64,000 bases of DNA from Sphingomonas phyllosphaerae 5.2 (lineage in GTDB: Bacteria > Pseudomonadota > Alphaproteobacteria > Sphingomonadales > Sphingomonadaceae): positions 588,501 through 652,500 of the forward strand of contig NZ_ATTI01000001.1 in NCBI RefSeq assembly GCF_000419605.1, given 5' to 3'. The notes under the pieces were generated by a model that was given only the letters and a program-made list of their open reading frames with translations, made no database searches and was not told the DNA's origin. Made by a program: the position numbers and the translations under genes. This document shows positions 45,561 to 54,745 of this stretch, piece by piece. Within the stretch, counting starts at the first letter, position 1; each line of letters begins with the position of its first letter.

Positions 45561-45772
45561 CCGCAACAGGATTGACGAACGCGATGCGCCTCACGACCTT
45601 GGCCCCGATGGCGATGTTGATGCTGGCCGGCAGCGTGGGGGGATGCGTGAACATCTCCGCCCCCGACAAGCCGATCCAGATCAACCTCAACATCAACGTA
45701 ACGCAGGAAGTGGTTTATCGCCTCGACAATGATGCGAAGTCGCTGATCCAGCAGAACCCGGGGATTTTCTAA
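45557..45772 (+). CDS. ynbE: YnbE-like lipoprotein
   Basis: A 71-aa outer-membrane lipoprotein. It has a hydrophobic signal with lipobox (MLMLAGSVGGC) and the short family body ISAPDKPIQINLNINVTQEV followed by VVYRL. In E. coli YnbE forms a beta-strand bridge with YdbH to the outer membrane. An in-frame ATG at 45584 may be the true start, giving a more ordinary signal length. It overlaps ydbH and is 3 bp from the next gene. Confidence 0.85.
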   Translation: MTATGLTNAMRLTTLAPMAMLMLAGSVGGCVNISAPDKPIQINLNINVTQEVVYRLDNDAKSLIQQNPGIF

Positions 45773-45775
45773 GCC

Positions 45776-46153
45776 ATGCGTACGAAGAGCCTTGTCCTGA
45801 TCGCCGCGCTGGCCGCGGCGGCGATGCCCGGCGCTGCACTGGCGCAACGCGACCCCGCCTATGCCGCGGCGCGCGCCGGCGGCGAGGTCGGCGAACAGCC
45901 CGACGGCTATCTGGGTGTGGTCGGCGCCGGATCGGCGTCGCTGCGCGCACTGGTCAGCAACATCAACATCCAGCGCAAGGCGGCGTATACGCAGAAGGCG
46001 CAGGCCTCGGGCGCGACCGTGGAGCAGCTCGCCTTCACCAGCGGGTGCAACCTGATCGCGCAGACCAGGCCCGGCGAGAAGTACCGCACGCCCGACGGCG
46101 GCTGGGAAACGCGCGGCGCGGGTGCGCCGACCCGCGACCCGCGCTGCGTTTAG
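45776..46153 (+). CDS. ydbL: YdbL-family (DUF1318) periplasmic protein
   Basis: A 125-aa secreted protein: signal peptide MRTKSLVLIAALAAAAMPGAALA, then a DUF1318 region with GEQPDGYLGVVG, RALVSNINIQRKAAYTQKAQ and TSGCNLIAQTRPGEKY. YdbL is proposed to act as a chaperone-like partner of YdbH-YnbE. Third gene of the operon. Confidence 0.85.
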   Translation: MRTKSLVLIAALAAAAMPGAALAQRDPAYAAARAGGEVGEQPDGYLGVVGAGSASLRALVSNINIQRKAAYTQKAQASGATVEQLAFTSGCNLIAQTRPGEKYRTPDGGWETRGAGAPTRDPRCV

Positions 46154-46163
46154 ATCCCTGACG

Positions 46164-46180
46164 GCCCCCGCCGCGGGGGC
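46164..46180. terminator. GC hairpin after ydbL
   Basis: GCCCCC (46164-46169) and GGGGGC (46175-46180) can pair across a 5-nt loop, 11 bp after the ydbL stop. No clear T-run follows. The 207-bp gap 46154-46360 contains this hairpin and probably the promoter of the ATP synthase operon. Confidence 0.4.
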
Positions 46181-46360
46181 AAGCCGTGGTGCGCCACCGC
46201 CTGCTACCCCGGTCACGCCGGGATAACGGGCGGGGCGATGTTCATGCGATGTTGACACCCCCCGACCCCCCGTCTAACCGGACCGTGCCTTGGCGGGGCT
46301 GCTCGCCGCTTGCGCGCATCCGTGTCCCCGGCGAGAAAAAACCAGGGTGGGGGTGGCTGC

Positions 46361-46693
46361 GTGGCGGAGAACGGTTCCGGACGGGATTTCCACGACGCGG
46401 AGGACCCGCGCCTGACCCAGCTCGATAAACGACTGGAACAGGCGCGCCGGGACGAAGCGGTTCGGCAGGGGACGGTACACGACGACGCGGATGCAGGGTA
46501 TTCGCTCGGTAATCGTGTCCTCGCTGCCCTGATCGGAAGTCTCGTCGGATCGGCGCTGATCGGCTGGCTTTTCGACCGCTGGCTCGGCACCGCCCCCTGG
46601 GGGCTGATCGTCATGCTGTTCCTCGGGATCGGCGTGGCGTTCAGGCAGATCATTCGGTTGACGAGCAGGCGCCCGGGCGATCCGGGCGCTTGA
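46361..46693 (+). CDS. atpI: ATP synthase accessory protein I
   Basis: A 110-aa AtpI/AtpZ-type protein assisting c-ring assembly or Mg uptake. A charged N-terminal half (residues 1-45) is followed by two membrane helices (RVLAALIGSLVGSALIGWLF and GLIVMLFLGIGVAFRQIIRL). The GTG at 46361 is chosen since the upstream in-frame codons look non-coding. First gene of the Fo operon. Confidence 0.85.
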   Translation: MAENGSGRDFHDAEDPRLTQLDKRLEQARRDEAVRQGTVHDDADAGYSLGNRVLAALIGSLVGSALIGWLFDRWLGTAPWGLIVMLFLGIGVAFRQIIRLTSRRPGDPGA

Positions 46694-46719
46694 CGTATGT
46701 GAGAAGCGGGAACCCGGCA

Positions 46720-47508
46720 GTGGCGGCAGAAGGCGGCAAGATCGATCCGATGCACCAGTTCCTGATCGAGCCCGTGCTCGGTCGGCCCTGGATCGTGGGC
46801 GGCTATGATCTTTCCTTCACCAATTCGGCGTTGTGGATGGTCATCACGCTGGTCGTGCTGTGGCTGTTCATGCTCGGCGGCATGAAGCGGGAGCTGGTGC
46901 CCGGGCGCTGGCAGGCGGCGGTGGAGGGGTTCACCGGCTTCGTCCAGAACATGCTGGTCTCGAACGTCGGGCCGGAGGGAAAGCGCTTCGTCCCCTACGT
47001 CTTCTCGCTGTTCATGTTCATCCTGTTCGCCAACATCCTGGGTCTGATGCCGGTCGGCATCGTGCCGGGCTGGCACCCGTTCACGATCACCAGCCACCTG
47101 ACCGTCACCGGCGTGCTGGCGATCATCAGCTTCTCGATCGTACTGATCGTGGGCTTCGGCAAGCACGGCTTCCACTTCTTCAGCCTGTTCGTGCCGCACG
47201 GCACGCCGCTGCCGATGATTCCGCTGATCTTCGTCGTCGAGTTGCTGAGCTTCCTCGTCCGCCCGTTCTCGCTGGGTCTGCGACTGTTCGTCGCGATGAC
47301 CGCGGGGCACATCCTGCTGAAGGTGTTGGCGGCGTTCGTGATCAACGGCATCAATCTCGGGCCGGGCTATATGGCGATCGTCTCGCTGCCCAGCTTCCTG
47401 CTGATGATCGGCATCACGCTGCTGGAGCTGCTGGTGGCGGCGATCCAGGCCTATGTTTTCGCATTGCTGACCAGCGTCTATCTGAACGACGCGGTCAACC
47501 TGCACTGA
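46720..47508 (+). CDS. atpB: ATP synthase Fo subunit a
   Basis: Stator membrane subunit forming the proton half-channels; about 262 aa. Essential segments are VELLSFLVRPFSLGLRLFVA, holding the conserved Arg (in LGLRL), and the C-terminal helix LELLVAAIQAYVFALLTSVY. GTG at 46720 (VAAEGGKIDPMHQF) is preferred; a TTG at 46690 in frame overlaps the atpI stop and is the alternative. Confidence 0.94.
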   Translation: MAAEGGKIDPMHQFLIEPVLGRPWIVGGYDLSFTNSALWMVITLVVLWLFMLGGMKRELVPGRWQAAVEGFTGFVQNMLVSNVGPEGKRFVPYVFSLFMFILFANILGLMPVGIVPGWHPFTITSHLTVTGVLAIISFSIVLIVGFGKHGFHFFSLFVPHGTPLPMIPLIFVVELLSFLVRPFSLGLRLFVAMTAGHILLKVLAAFVINGINLGPGYMAIVSLPSFLLMIGITLLELLVAAIQAYVFALLTSVYLNDAVNLH

Positions 47509-47550
47509 GTTTTCCTTCAACCATCTGATTTTCTGACGGGAGTTATTACC

Positions 47551-47781
47551 ATGGACGCAAACGCCGCCAAGCTGCTCGGCGCCGGGCTCGCTGCGATCGG
47601 CATGGGCATTGCCGCGCTGGGCGTGGGCAACGTCTTCGCCGCCTTCCTCGAAGGCGCGCTGCGCAACCCGGGTGCCGCCGACGGCCAGCAGGGCCGCCTG
47701 TTCATCGGCTTCGCCGGTGCGGAGCTTCTGGGCCTGCTCGCCTTCGTGACGATGATCATCCTGGTGTTCGTCGCACAGTAA
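47551..47781 (+). CDS. atpE: ATP synthase Fo subunit c
   Basis: Proton-carrying rotor subunit of 76 aa with two helices. The polar loop is LRNPGAADGQQ (RNP instead of the common RQP), and the proton-binding residue is Glu58 in FAGAELLGLLAF. There is no Na+-binding signature around it, so a proton ring is expected. GGGAG precedes the ATG. Confidence 0.96.
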   Translation: MDANAAKLLGAGLAAIGMGIAALGVGNVFAAFLEGALRNPGAADGQQGRLFIGFAGAELLGLLAFVTMIILVFVAQ

Positions 47782-47820
47782 GCCGCTTGCCCGGCGCCGC
47801 CGCGAAGGCGGGCCGGGCCA

Positions 47821-48345
47821 GTGACGACGACGACCAGCCAAGGGACCGGCATGCCGCAAATCAGTCAGATCGCCGCCACCTATGCCTCGCAGCTCTTCTG
47901 GCTGCTCATCACCTTCGGCATCCTGTACTTCGGGATCGGCAAGATGATGGTGCCCAGAGTGCAGGGCGTGATGGAGCTGCGCGAATCGCAGATCGCGCAG
48001 GATCTCGCCATCGCTGAAGCGGCGCGGGTCGAGGCCGATCGGACCGAGGCGGCGTGGAACGCCGACATGGACGCGGCGCGCGCCGCCGCGCAGGCCGAAG
48101 TCGCCACGGCGAAGGCCAGTGCCACGGCCGCCGCGGAGGCGCAGCTGCGTACGGCGGACGCCGATCTGGCGGAACGCATCGCGCATCATGACATGGCCAT
48201 CGGCAACGCCAAGGCGGCGGCGATGGTCAACGTACAGACGATCGCGGCGGAAGCGGCGCAGGAGCTCGTGCAGCGCCTGTCCGGGGTCGTAATCCCATCC
48301 GATGCCGCCAACGAAGCGGTGCGCAGGCAGCTGAACCATGGCTAA
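47821..48345 (+). CDS. atpF': ATP synthase Fo subunit b' (second b-type subunit)
   Basis: Peripheral stalk subunit, 174 aa from GTG at 47821 (or 164 aa from ATG at 47851, where the family-like MPQISQIAATYASQLFWLLI begins). One N-terminal helix precedes a long Ala/Glu/Arg-rich coiled coil. Alphaproteobacteria typically carry paired b' and b genes, as here. It overlaps the b gene by 8 nt. Confidence 0.92.
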   Translation: MTTTTSQGTGMPQISQIAATYASQLFWLLITFGILYFGIGKMMVPRVQGVMELRESQIAQDLAIAEAARVEADRTEAAWNADMDAARAAAQAEVATAKASATAAAEAQLRTADADLAERIAHHDMAIGNAKAAAMVNVQTIAAEAAQELVQRLSGVVIPSDAANEAVRRQLNHG

Positions 48346-48952
48346 TCCCCCGACCATCGCGCAGGACATCGAGGCGCAGCCGCTGGAAGGCCAGGACATG
48401 GCCAACGGCAGTGGCATCCACCACGGCACCAGTGCCGGTGACGGAGAGTCGCATGTCGCCCCGACGGCGCTCGGCTTCAACGATACCGGCTGGGTCGGCA
48501 TCGCTGCGCTGGTCGTGTTGATCGGCATGGTGGTGTGGAAGGTGCCGGCGGCGATCGGCGCGATGCTCGACAAGCGCATTGGCGAGATCCGTCACCAGCT
48601 CGACGAGGCCGGGGCGCTCCGCAAGGAGGCCGAGGCGCTGCGTGACGAATATGCGGCACGCGCGCGCGGTGCGGAGGCAGACGCTGCCAAGATGCGGGAG
48701 AATGCGCATCACGAAGCGGCCGAGATCGTCGCCAAGGCCAAGCACGACACCGAAGTGCTGATGGAGCGCCGCACGCGCATGGCGGAGGACAAGATCGCCG
48801 CTGCGGAGCGTAGCGCGATCGCCGAGGTACGGGCGCGCACTGCCGAGGCAGCGACTGCGGCCGCCGCGGCGCTGATCGCGGAGCGCCACGGCGCCGACGC
48901 AGACCGCGCGCTGATCGATCGCGCCATCACGGGCGTCGGCCGCCTCAACTGA
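48338..48952 (+). CDS. atpF: ATP synthase Fo subunit b with long N-terminal extension
   Basis: Peripheral stalk subunit, 204 aa. Unlike usual b (~160 aa) it has about 50 hydrophilic residues rich in Gly, His and Asp before the membrane helix (VGIAALVVLIGMVVWKVPAA), then a coiled coil with EEAGALRKEAEALRDEY-like heptads. An in-frame ATG 20 codons in (48398) would shorten the extension but not remove it. F1 genes are not in the window. Confidence 0.9.
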   Translation: MANPPTIAQDIEAQPLEGQDMANGSGIHHGTSAGDGESHVAPTALGFNDTGWVGIAALVVLIGMVVWKVPAAIGAMLDKRIGEIRHQLDEAGALRKEAEALRDEYAARARGAEADAAKMRENAHHEAAEIVAKAKHDTEVLMERRTRMAEDKIAAAERSAIAEVRARTAEAATAAAAALIAERHGADADRALIDRAITGVGRLN

Positions 48953-49030
48953 CCTGAACTGCTTCGACGGACGAGCGCGACGGGCGCTCGCCACCGTCCC
49001 ACCGACCTCCGTTCACGGCCGTCGGCATAT

Positions 49031-49059
49031 GCTTCCTTGCTGCCGGCCAGCAAGGAAGC
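49031..49059 (+). promoter_or_regulatory. Perfect 12-bp hairpin covering the ribosome site of the DUF885 gene
   Basis: GCTTCCTTGCTG (49031-49042) and CAGCAAGGAAGC (49048-49059) are exact inverse complements with a 5-nt loop. The second arm contains AAGGAA, the Shine-Dalgarno for the ATG at 49065. Folded, the leader would hide the ribosome site; it could also mark the end of the Fo transcript, although no T-run follows. Confidence 0.6.
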
Positions 49060-49064
49060 TTCCG

Positions 49065-50903
49065 ATGCGCGCCACCACGCACCTGCCGACCCTCGCGTCC
49101 CTCCTGCTCGCCTCGGTTGCGATACCCGTCGCGGCGCAGGCGCCGGGCGCCGCTACCACCAGCGAAGCCGCCCCGGCCCCCGGCGAAGGCGCCGCCGATG
49201 CACGGCTGCGCGCGCTGTTCCATGACAGCGACGAGGGCAGCCTTCGCCGCAACCCGGTGCAGGCGCTGTTCCGCGGTGACATGCGCTATGCCGACCAGCT
49301 CGGCGATTTCTTTTCCGACGCGCATATCGCCGCCGAACGCGAGGCCGCGCGCGGCGATCTGGCGGCGCTCGCGACGATCGACCGCGCGAAGCTGACCCCG
49401 GTCGACCGGATCGCCTATGACGTTTTCCGGCAGCAGACCGAGTTGAACCTGCGCGGATTCGCGCCGGATCTGGTCGCGCTGTCGATCGTGCGGCCGCTCG
49501 ATCATTTCTACGGCATCCACACCTTCTACCCCGATCTGGCGTCGGGGCAGGGGGCGGCGCCGTTCAAGTCGGTGGCGGATTACGAGAACAACCTGAAGCG
49601 CAACGCGCAATATGCAGTGCAGATCGATGCGGCGATCGCTCGCTTTCGGGAGGGCATGAAGAGCGGGATCGTCCAGCCGAAGCTGGTGGTGCGCAATATG
49701 ATCGGTCAGCTCGACAATCTGCTGGCGGGCGGTGCGGACCAGTCGCCGTTCTATGGGCCGGTCAAGACGTTCCCGGCCGGTATCGCCGAGGCCGAGCAGG
49801 TGCGGCTGCGCGTCGCCTACATGCGGCAGATCTCCGAAGTGCTGAACCCGGTGCAGCAGCGGCTGCGCGACTTCCTCCAGAACGACTATCTGCCGGTGGC
49901 GCGTGACAGCGTCGGGCTGTCGGCGATGTCGGGCGGCGCGAAGCTCTACGATTACCTGATCGAGTCGAACACGACCCTGCCGCTGAAGGCCGAGGCGGTC
50001 CACGCCCTGGGTCTGTCCGAGGTGGCACGCATCACCCGCGAGATGGAAGCGCAGAAGACGAAGGTCGGCTTCAAGGGCACGCTGGCGGCGTTCTTCGCCT
50101 TCCTGCGCACCGACAAGCGTTTCCAGCCGTCGTCGGCCGCGCAGCTGCGCGAGGGTTACGAGGCGATCGGGCGGCGCGTCGACGGCCGGGTACGCGAGCA
50201 ATTCTCGCTGGTCCCGCGGGCGCGACTTGAAATCCGGCCCGTGCCGGCGTTCAAGGAAAAAACCGACGCCGGTGGCTCCTACCAGTCGGGCACACCGGAT
50301 GGGTCGCGGCCGGGCGTGTTCTATTACAATACCTACGATCTGCCCACGCGCTACATGTGGGAGATGGAGACGTTGTACCTGCACGAGGCGGTGCCGGGAC
50401 ATCACTTCCAGATCAGCCTGGCCCAGGAGAACGAGGCGCTGCCGGCATTCATGCGCTTCGGCGGGAACACCGCCTATGTCGAGGGCTGGGCGCTTTATTC
50501 CGAGACGCTCTGGCCCCAGCTGGGGATGGAAACCGATCCCTATCAGCGGATGGGCGGGCTGAACGACGAGATGCTGCGCGCCATGCGGCTCGTGGTGGAC
50601 ACGGGCATCCACGCCAAGGGCTGGAGCCGCGACCAGTCGATCGAGTACATGCTCGCGAACTCGCCGATGTCGCGCACCGACGCGACCGCCGAGGTCGAGC
50701 GCTATATCGCGATCCCCGGGCAGGCGCTGGCGTACAAGATCGGCCAGCTGACGATCTCGCGCGTGAAGGCCGACGCGCAGAAGGCGCTGGGCGCGCGGTT
50801 CGATCCGCGCAAGTTCCATGCGCAGGTGCTGGATACCGGCGCGCTGCCGATGCCGGTGCTGGAGAAGAAGATCGCCGATTGGGTGAAGGCTGGGGGTAAG
50901 TAA
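49065..50903 (+). CDS. DUF885-family peptidase-like periplasmic protein
   Basis: A 612-aa protein with a signal peptide (LASLLLASVAIPVAAQ) and a DUF885 body. The C-terminal zinc-metallopeptidase-like motif is YLHEAVPGHHFQISL, HExxxGHH-like, followed by the downstream YVEGWALYSE glutamate, as in M32-like gluzincins. It is probably a secreted peptidase; the substrate is unknown. ATG at 49065 is set by the signal peptide and by AAGGA. Confidence 0.88.
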   Translation: MRATTHLPTLASLLLASVAIPVAAQAPGAATTSEAAPAPGEGAADARLRALFHDSDEGSLRRNPVQALFRGDMRYADQLGDFFSDAHIAAEREAARGDLAALATIDRAKLTPVDRIAYDVFRQQTELNLRGFAPDLVALSIVRPLDHFYGIHTFYPDLASGQGAAPFKSVADYENNLKRNAQYAVQIDAAIARFREGMKSGIVQPKLVVRNMIGQLDNLLAGGADQSPFYGPVKTFPAGIAEAEQVRLRVAYMRQISEVLNPVQQRLRDFLQNDYLPVARDSVGLSAMSGGAKLYDYLIESNTTLPLKAEAVHALGLSEVARITREMEAQKTKVGFKGTLAAFFAFLRTDKRFQPSSAAQLREGYEAIGRRVDGRVREQFSLVPRARLEIRPVPAFKEKTDAGGSYQSGTPDGSRPGVFYYNTYDLPTRYMWEMETLYLHEAVPGHHFQISLAQENEALPAFMRFGGNTAYVEGWALYSETLWPQLGMETDPYQRMGGLNDEMLRAMRLVVDTGIHAKGWSRDQSIEYMLANSPMSRTDATAEVERYIAIPGQALAYKIGQLTISRVKADAQKALGARFDPRKFHAQVLDTGALPMPVLEKKIADWVKAGGK

Positions 50904-50920
50904 GGACCGTCATCACGGAG

Positions 50921-50948
50921 CGGGGGCGGCGAAGGTGTGACGCCCCCG
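50921..50948. terminator. GC hairpin between DUF885 gene and uvrC
   Basis: CGGGGGCG (50921-50928) pairs perfectly with CGCCCCCG (50941-50948) across a 12-nt loop, 18 bp after the DUF885 stop. There is no T-run; the position suggests a factor-assisted terminator. Confidence 0.4.
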
Positions 50949-50984
50949 TTGCCCCCGCCGCCCGTGCTTCCTAGATCGCGGGGG

Positions 50985-52904
50985 ATGACAGGCAGCTACG
51001 GTCCCCCCGACCGCTTCAACGAGGAACAGGCCACCTTCGCGATCCGCGGTGCCGACGCGCCCGATCTGGAGGGCGGCGTTGCGGCGATCCGTAACGTACT
51101 GAAGACGTTGCCGCTCAAGCCGGGCGTCTACCGGATGCACGATGTGAAGGGCGACGTGCTGTACGTCGGCAAGGCGCGCGCGCTGAAGAATCGCGTCGGC
51201 AATTACGTGCAGGTCGATCGGCTTTCGAAGCGGTTGCAGCGGATGGTGGCGCAGACGCGGTCGATGACGATCGTGACCACCAACAACGAGGCGGAGGCGC
51301 TGCTGCTGGAGGCGCAGCTGATCAAGCGCTACCGCCCGGCCTACAACGTGCTGCTGCGCGACGATAAGTCGTTTCCGTTCATCCTGTTGCGCGCCGATCA
51401 TGCCTTCCCCCGCATTCAGAAGCATCGCGGTGCCCGGCGCGCCAAGGGCGATTACTACGGTCCGTTCGCCAGCGCGGGGAGCGTCAACAACACGCTGAAC
51501 GCGCTTCAGAAACTCTTCCTGCTGCGCAGCTGCACCGACGGCTTCTTCAAGACGCGCGACCGGCCGTGCCTGCTGTACCAGATCAAGCGGTGCTCGGCGC
51601 CGTGCGTCGGCCGGATCGACACGGAGGGCTATGCCGAGCTGGTGTCGGATTCGAAGAAGTTCCTGGCCGGCAAGGCGACCGACGTTCAGGCCAAGCTTGG
51701 CGCGCAGATGGAGGCGGCCGCCGCCAACATGGATTTCGAGCTGGCCGCGATCCTGCGCGACCGGCTGAAGGCATTGACCTTCATCCAGGGATCGCAGTTC
51801 ATCAACGCCGAGGGCGTCGGCGACGCGGACATCTTCGCTTTGGCGTGTCACGAGGGGCTGATCGGAATCGAGGCGTTCTTCATCCGTGGCGGGCAGAATT
51901 GGGGGCACCGCAGTTTCTTCCCTGCGCACACCGCCGACGTGCCGGAGGATGAGGTCATGACGCAGTTCATGATGCAATTCTACGAGGAGGTGCCGCCGGC
52001 GCGCACGATCCTGATCGACCGCGAGCTGCCCGATGCCGAGGTGCTGGTGCAGGCGCTGTCGGAACAGGCGGGACGCAAGGTGGAGTTGACGGTGCCGCAG
52101 CGCGGCGTGCGGCGGCGCTTGCTCGACCAGGCGACGCGCAATGCGCAGGAGGCGCTGGAGCGGCGTCTGGCGGAAAGCACGACGCAGGCGCGGCTGCACC
52201 GCGAACTGGCGGAGCTGTTCGAGCTCGGCGAGCCACCCGATCGGATCGAGGTCTACGATAACAGCCATATTCAGGGCACCAACGCGCTCGGAGCGATGGT
52301 CGTCGCGGGACCGGAGGGGTTCCGAAAGGGTCAATATCGCAAGTTCAACATCAAGCATGCGGCGACCGACGACGATTATGCGATGATGCGGGAGGTGCTT
52401 ACCCGGCGCTTCTCGCGTGCGCTGGAGGAGGATCCGGATCGCGACGGCGCGACCTGGCCGGACCTCGTCTTGCTCGATGGCGGACGCGGGCAACTAAACG
52501 CCGCGAAGGCGGTGCTGGAGGATCTCGGGATCGAGGACGTGTGCATGGTCGGTGTCGCCAAGGGGCCGCACCACGGCCGCGAGGGTCGGGAGGTATTCCA
52601 TCTGATGGACGGGCGCGAGCTGACGCTGCCGGTCAATGCGCCATTGCTGTTCTATCTTCAGCGGTTGCGGGACGAGGTGCACCGCTTCGCGATCGGCGCC
52701 CACCGCGCGAAACGCGCGAAGGCGATCGGCGCCAGCCCGCTGGACGAGGTGCCGGGGATCGGTCCGGCGCGCAAGAAGGCGCTGCTGATGCATTTCGGCA
52801 CCGGCCGCGCGGTGCGCAACGCCAGTCTCGAAGACCTGCGCAAGGCACCGGGGGTAAGCGCGGCGGTGGCGCAGCAAGTGTATGATTTCTATCATGCCAA
52901 GTAA
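50985..52904 (+). CDS. uvrC: Excinuclease ABC subunit C
   Basis: Nuclease making both incisions in nucleotide excision repair; 639 aa. Domains in order: GIY-YIG nuclease (LKPGVYRMHDVKGDVLYVGK), UvrB-interacting UVR region (AAAANMDFELAAILRDRLKA), RNase H-like nuclease (EVYDNSHIQGTNALGAMVVA; DLVLLDGGRGQLNAAKAVL), and a C-terminal helix-hairpin-helix pair (LDEVPGIGPARKKALLMHFG and LRKAPGVSAAVAQQVYDF). An N-terminal extension of about 30 residues precedes the nuclease; the ATG at 50985 is the most likely start. Confidence 0.95.
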   Translation: MTGSYGPPDRFNEEQATFAIRGADAPDLEGGVAAIRNVLKTLPLKPGVYRMHDVKGDVLYVGKARALKNRVGNYVQVDRLSKRLQRMVAQTRSMTIVTTNNEAEALLLEAQLIKRYRPAYNVLLRDDKSFPFILLRADHAFPRIQKHRGARRAKGDYYGPFASAGSVNNTLNALQKLFLLRSCTDGFFKTRDRPCLLYQIKRCSAPCVGRIDTEGYAELVSDSKKFLAGKATDVQAKLGAQMEAAAANMDFELAAILRDRLKALTFIQGSQFINAEGVGDADIFALACHEGLIGIEAFFIRGGQNWGHRSFFPAHTADVPEDEVMTQFMMQFYEEVPPARTILIDRELPDAEVLVQALSEQAGRKVELTVPQRGVRRRLLDQATRNAQEALERRLAESTTQARLHRELAELFELGEPPDRIEVYDNSHIQGTNALGAMVVAGPEGFRKGQYRKFNIKHAATDDDYAMMREVLTRRFSRALEEDPDRDGATWPDLVLLDGGRGQLNAAKAVLEDLGIEDVCMVGVAKGPHHGREGREVFHLMDGRELTLPVNAPLLFYLQRLRDEVHRFAIGAHRAKRAKAIGASPLDEVPGIGPARKKALLMHFGTGRAVRNASLEDLRKAPGVSAAVAQQVYDFYHAK

Positions 52905-52931
52905 GCGACTGCGAACGTCAGGGACGTATTG

Positions 52932-53663
52932 GTGCACCTGATCGCAGACGCCATCCTGCTGTCGGTGCGTGCGCATGGAGAGCATGGGGCGGTGGCGCGG
53001 GCACTGACGCGCGTGGATGGGGTACAGCCCGGTTATGTGCGCGGCGGGCATGCGCGGCGGCTGCGGCCGGTGCTGCAGCCCGGCAATGCAGTGCGGGGCG
53101 AGTGGAGGGCGCGTACCGACGAGCAGCTGGCGGCGTTGACCGTCGAGCTAGTGCAAAGCCGTGCAGGCCTGCACGGCTTTGCGCTCTCCGCGGCCGCGCT
53201 CGACTGGGTGACGGCGCTCACCGCCACCACGTTGCCCGAGGCGCAACCGTATCCGCAACTCTACGATGCTTTGGGCGCGGTGCTCGACGCGGTCGAAGCC
53301 GCGCCGAGCGCACGCGGCTGGGCGGCGGCGCTGGCCCGGTATGAACTGCTGGTGCTGGCGGAACTGGGCTTCGGGCTGGACCTGTCGGCATGTATCGCCA
53401 CGGGCACGACCGACGATCTGGCGTTCGTCAGCCCGAAGAGTGGCGCGGCGGTGTGCCGCGGTGCGGCGGCGGGGTATGAGGCACGGTTGTTCGCACTGCC
53501 GCCATTCCTGCGCGATGGCGGCGCCGCGACAGGGGCCGAGGTGATCGAGGCATTGGCGATCACCGGCCACTTCCTGGCACGTGACCTGCTGATCGATCGG
53601 CGGCGCGATCCGCTGGCCGCGCGCGAGCGGTTGCTGGAGCGATTGCACAGGGCGGTTGCGTGA
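52932..53663 (+). CDS. recO: DNA repair protein RecO
   Basis: RecFOR pathway mediator that loads RecA on gapped DNA; about 243 aa. The N-terminal OB fold is [21 protein letters not shown] helical C-terminal domain contains [20 protein letters not shown] and [13 protein letters not shown], the degenerate zinc-finger region with only two Cys. GTG at 52932 has AGGGA 7 nt ahead; TTG at 52929 is possible. It begins 27 bp after uvrC, so both repair genes may be co-transcribed. Confidence 0.9.
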   Translation: MHLIADAILLSVRAHGEHGAVARALTRVDGVQPGYVRGGHARRLRPVLQPGNAVRGEWRARTDEQLAALTVELVQSRAGLHGFALSAAALDWVTALTATTLPEAQPYPQLYDALGAVLDAVEAAPSARGWAAALARYELLVLAELGFGLDLSACIATGTTDDLAFVSPKSGAAVCRGAAAGYEARLFALPPFLRDGGAATGAEVIEALAITGHFLARDLLIDRRRDPLAARERLLERLHRAVA

Positions 53664-53692
53664 TGCGTCCGCCCGCGGCATGCGGTGCGGCC

Positions 53693-54745
53693 ATGACCAG
53701 CAAGCACCTCATCGCAATTCTGCCCGGCGACGGGATCGGCCCCGAAGTGACCGCGGAGGCGCGGCGCGTGCTCGACGCGCTTGATCTGGGGCTGTCGTTC
53801 GAGGAGGCGCCGGTCGGCGGTGCGGGTTATCGCGCGAGCGGGCACCCGTTGCCAGACGACACGCTGGCGCTGGCCAAGCGCGCCGATGCGGTGCTGTTCG
53901 GCGCGGTCGGCGACCCGGCGTTCGACTCGCTTGAGCGCCCCTTGCGCCCCGAACAAGCGATCCTGGGGTTGCGCAAGCATTTGCAGACGTTCGCCAACCT
54001 GCGCCCCGCCAAGATGTTCGCGGGGCTGGAGGATGCCTCGACGCTGAAGCCGGAGGTCGCCAATGCGATCGACCTGGTGATCGTCCGCGAGTTGAACGGA
54101 GACGTCTATTTCGGTGCGAAGGGGCGTCGCACCACCGAGACGGGGCTGCGCGAGGGGCATGACCTGATGCGCTATGACGAAAGCGAAGTGCGGCGCATCG
54201 CGCATGTCGGATTCCAGACCGCGACGAAGCGGCGCGGCAAGCTGTGCTCGGTCGACAAGGCAAATGTGCTGGAAACCTCGCAATTGTGGCGCGATGTCGT
54301 GATCGAGGTCGCGGCAGATTACCCGGACGTCGCGTTGACGCACATGTACGTCGACAATGCAGCGATGCAGCTGGTGCGTAATCCCGGCGCATTCGACACG
54401 ATCGTAACCGGCAACCTTTTCGGTGACATCCTCTCGGATCAGGCGAGCATGTGCGTCGGGTCGATCGGGATGCTGCCGTCGGCATCGCTGGATGCGGCCG
54501 GCAAGGGACTGTACGAGCCGATCCATGGCTCGGCACCGGATATCGCCGGTCAGGGCAAGGCAAATCCATGCGCGGCGATCCTGTCGGCAGCAATGATGCT
54601 GCGCCACTCGCTGGCGAGGGCGGAGGCGGCGGACCGGATCGAGGCGGCGGTGTCGGCGGCGCTCGCGACGGGCGTGCGGACGCCCGACCTTGGCGGGTCG
54701 GCCTCGACGCGCGCGATGGGCGAGGCGGTGCTGGCGGCGCTTTGA
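53693..54745 (+). CDS. leuB: 3-isopropylmalate dehydrogenase
   Basis: Oxidative decarboxylation in leucine synthesis; 350 aa. It opens [20 protein letters not shown]. Substrate residues lie in [17 protein letters not shown], the LeuB signature, and the catalytic Tyr and Lys in [13 protein letters not shown] and SVDKANVLE. The Asp-rich metal site is DNAAMQLV with FGDILSD. leuC and leuD are not in the window. Confidence 0.95.
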   Translation: MTSKHLIAILPGDGIGPEVTAEARRVLDALDLGLSFEEAPVGGAGYRASGHPLPDDTLALAKRADAVLFGAVGDPAFDSLERPLRPEQAILGLRKHLQTFANLRPAKMFAGLEDASTLKPEVANAIDLVIVRELNGDVYFGAKGRRTTETGLREGHDLMRYDESEVRRIAHVGFQTATKRRGKLCSVDKANVLETSQLWRDVVIEVAADYPDVALTHMYVDNAAMQLVRNPGAFDTIVTGNLFGDILSDQASMCVGSIGMLPSASLDAAGKGLYEPIHGSAPDIAGQGKANPCAAILSAAMMLRHSLARAEAADRIEAAVSAALATGVRTPDLGGSASTRAMGEAVLAAL

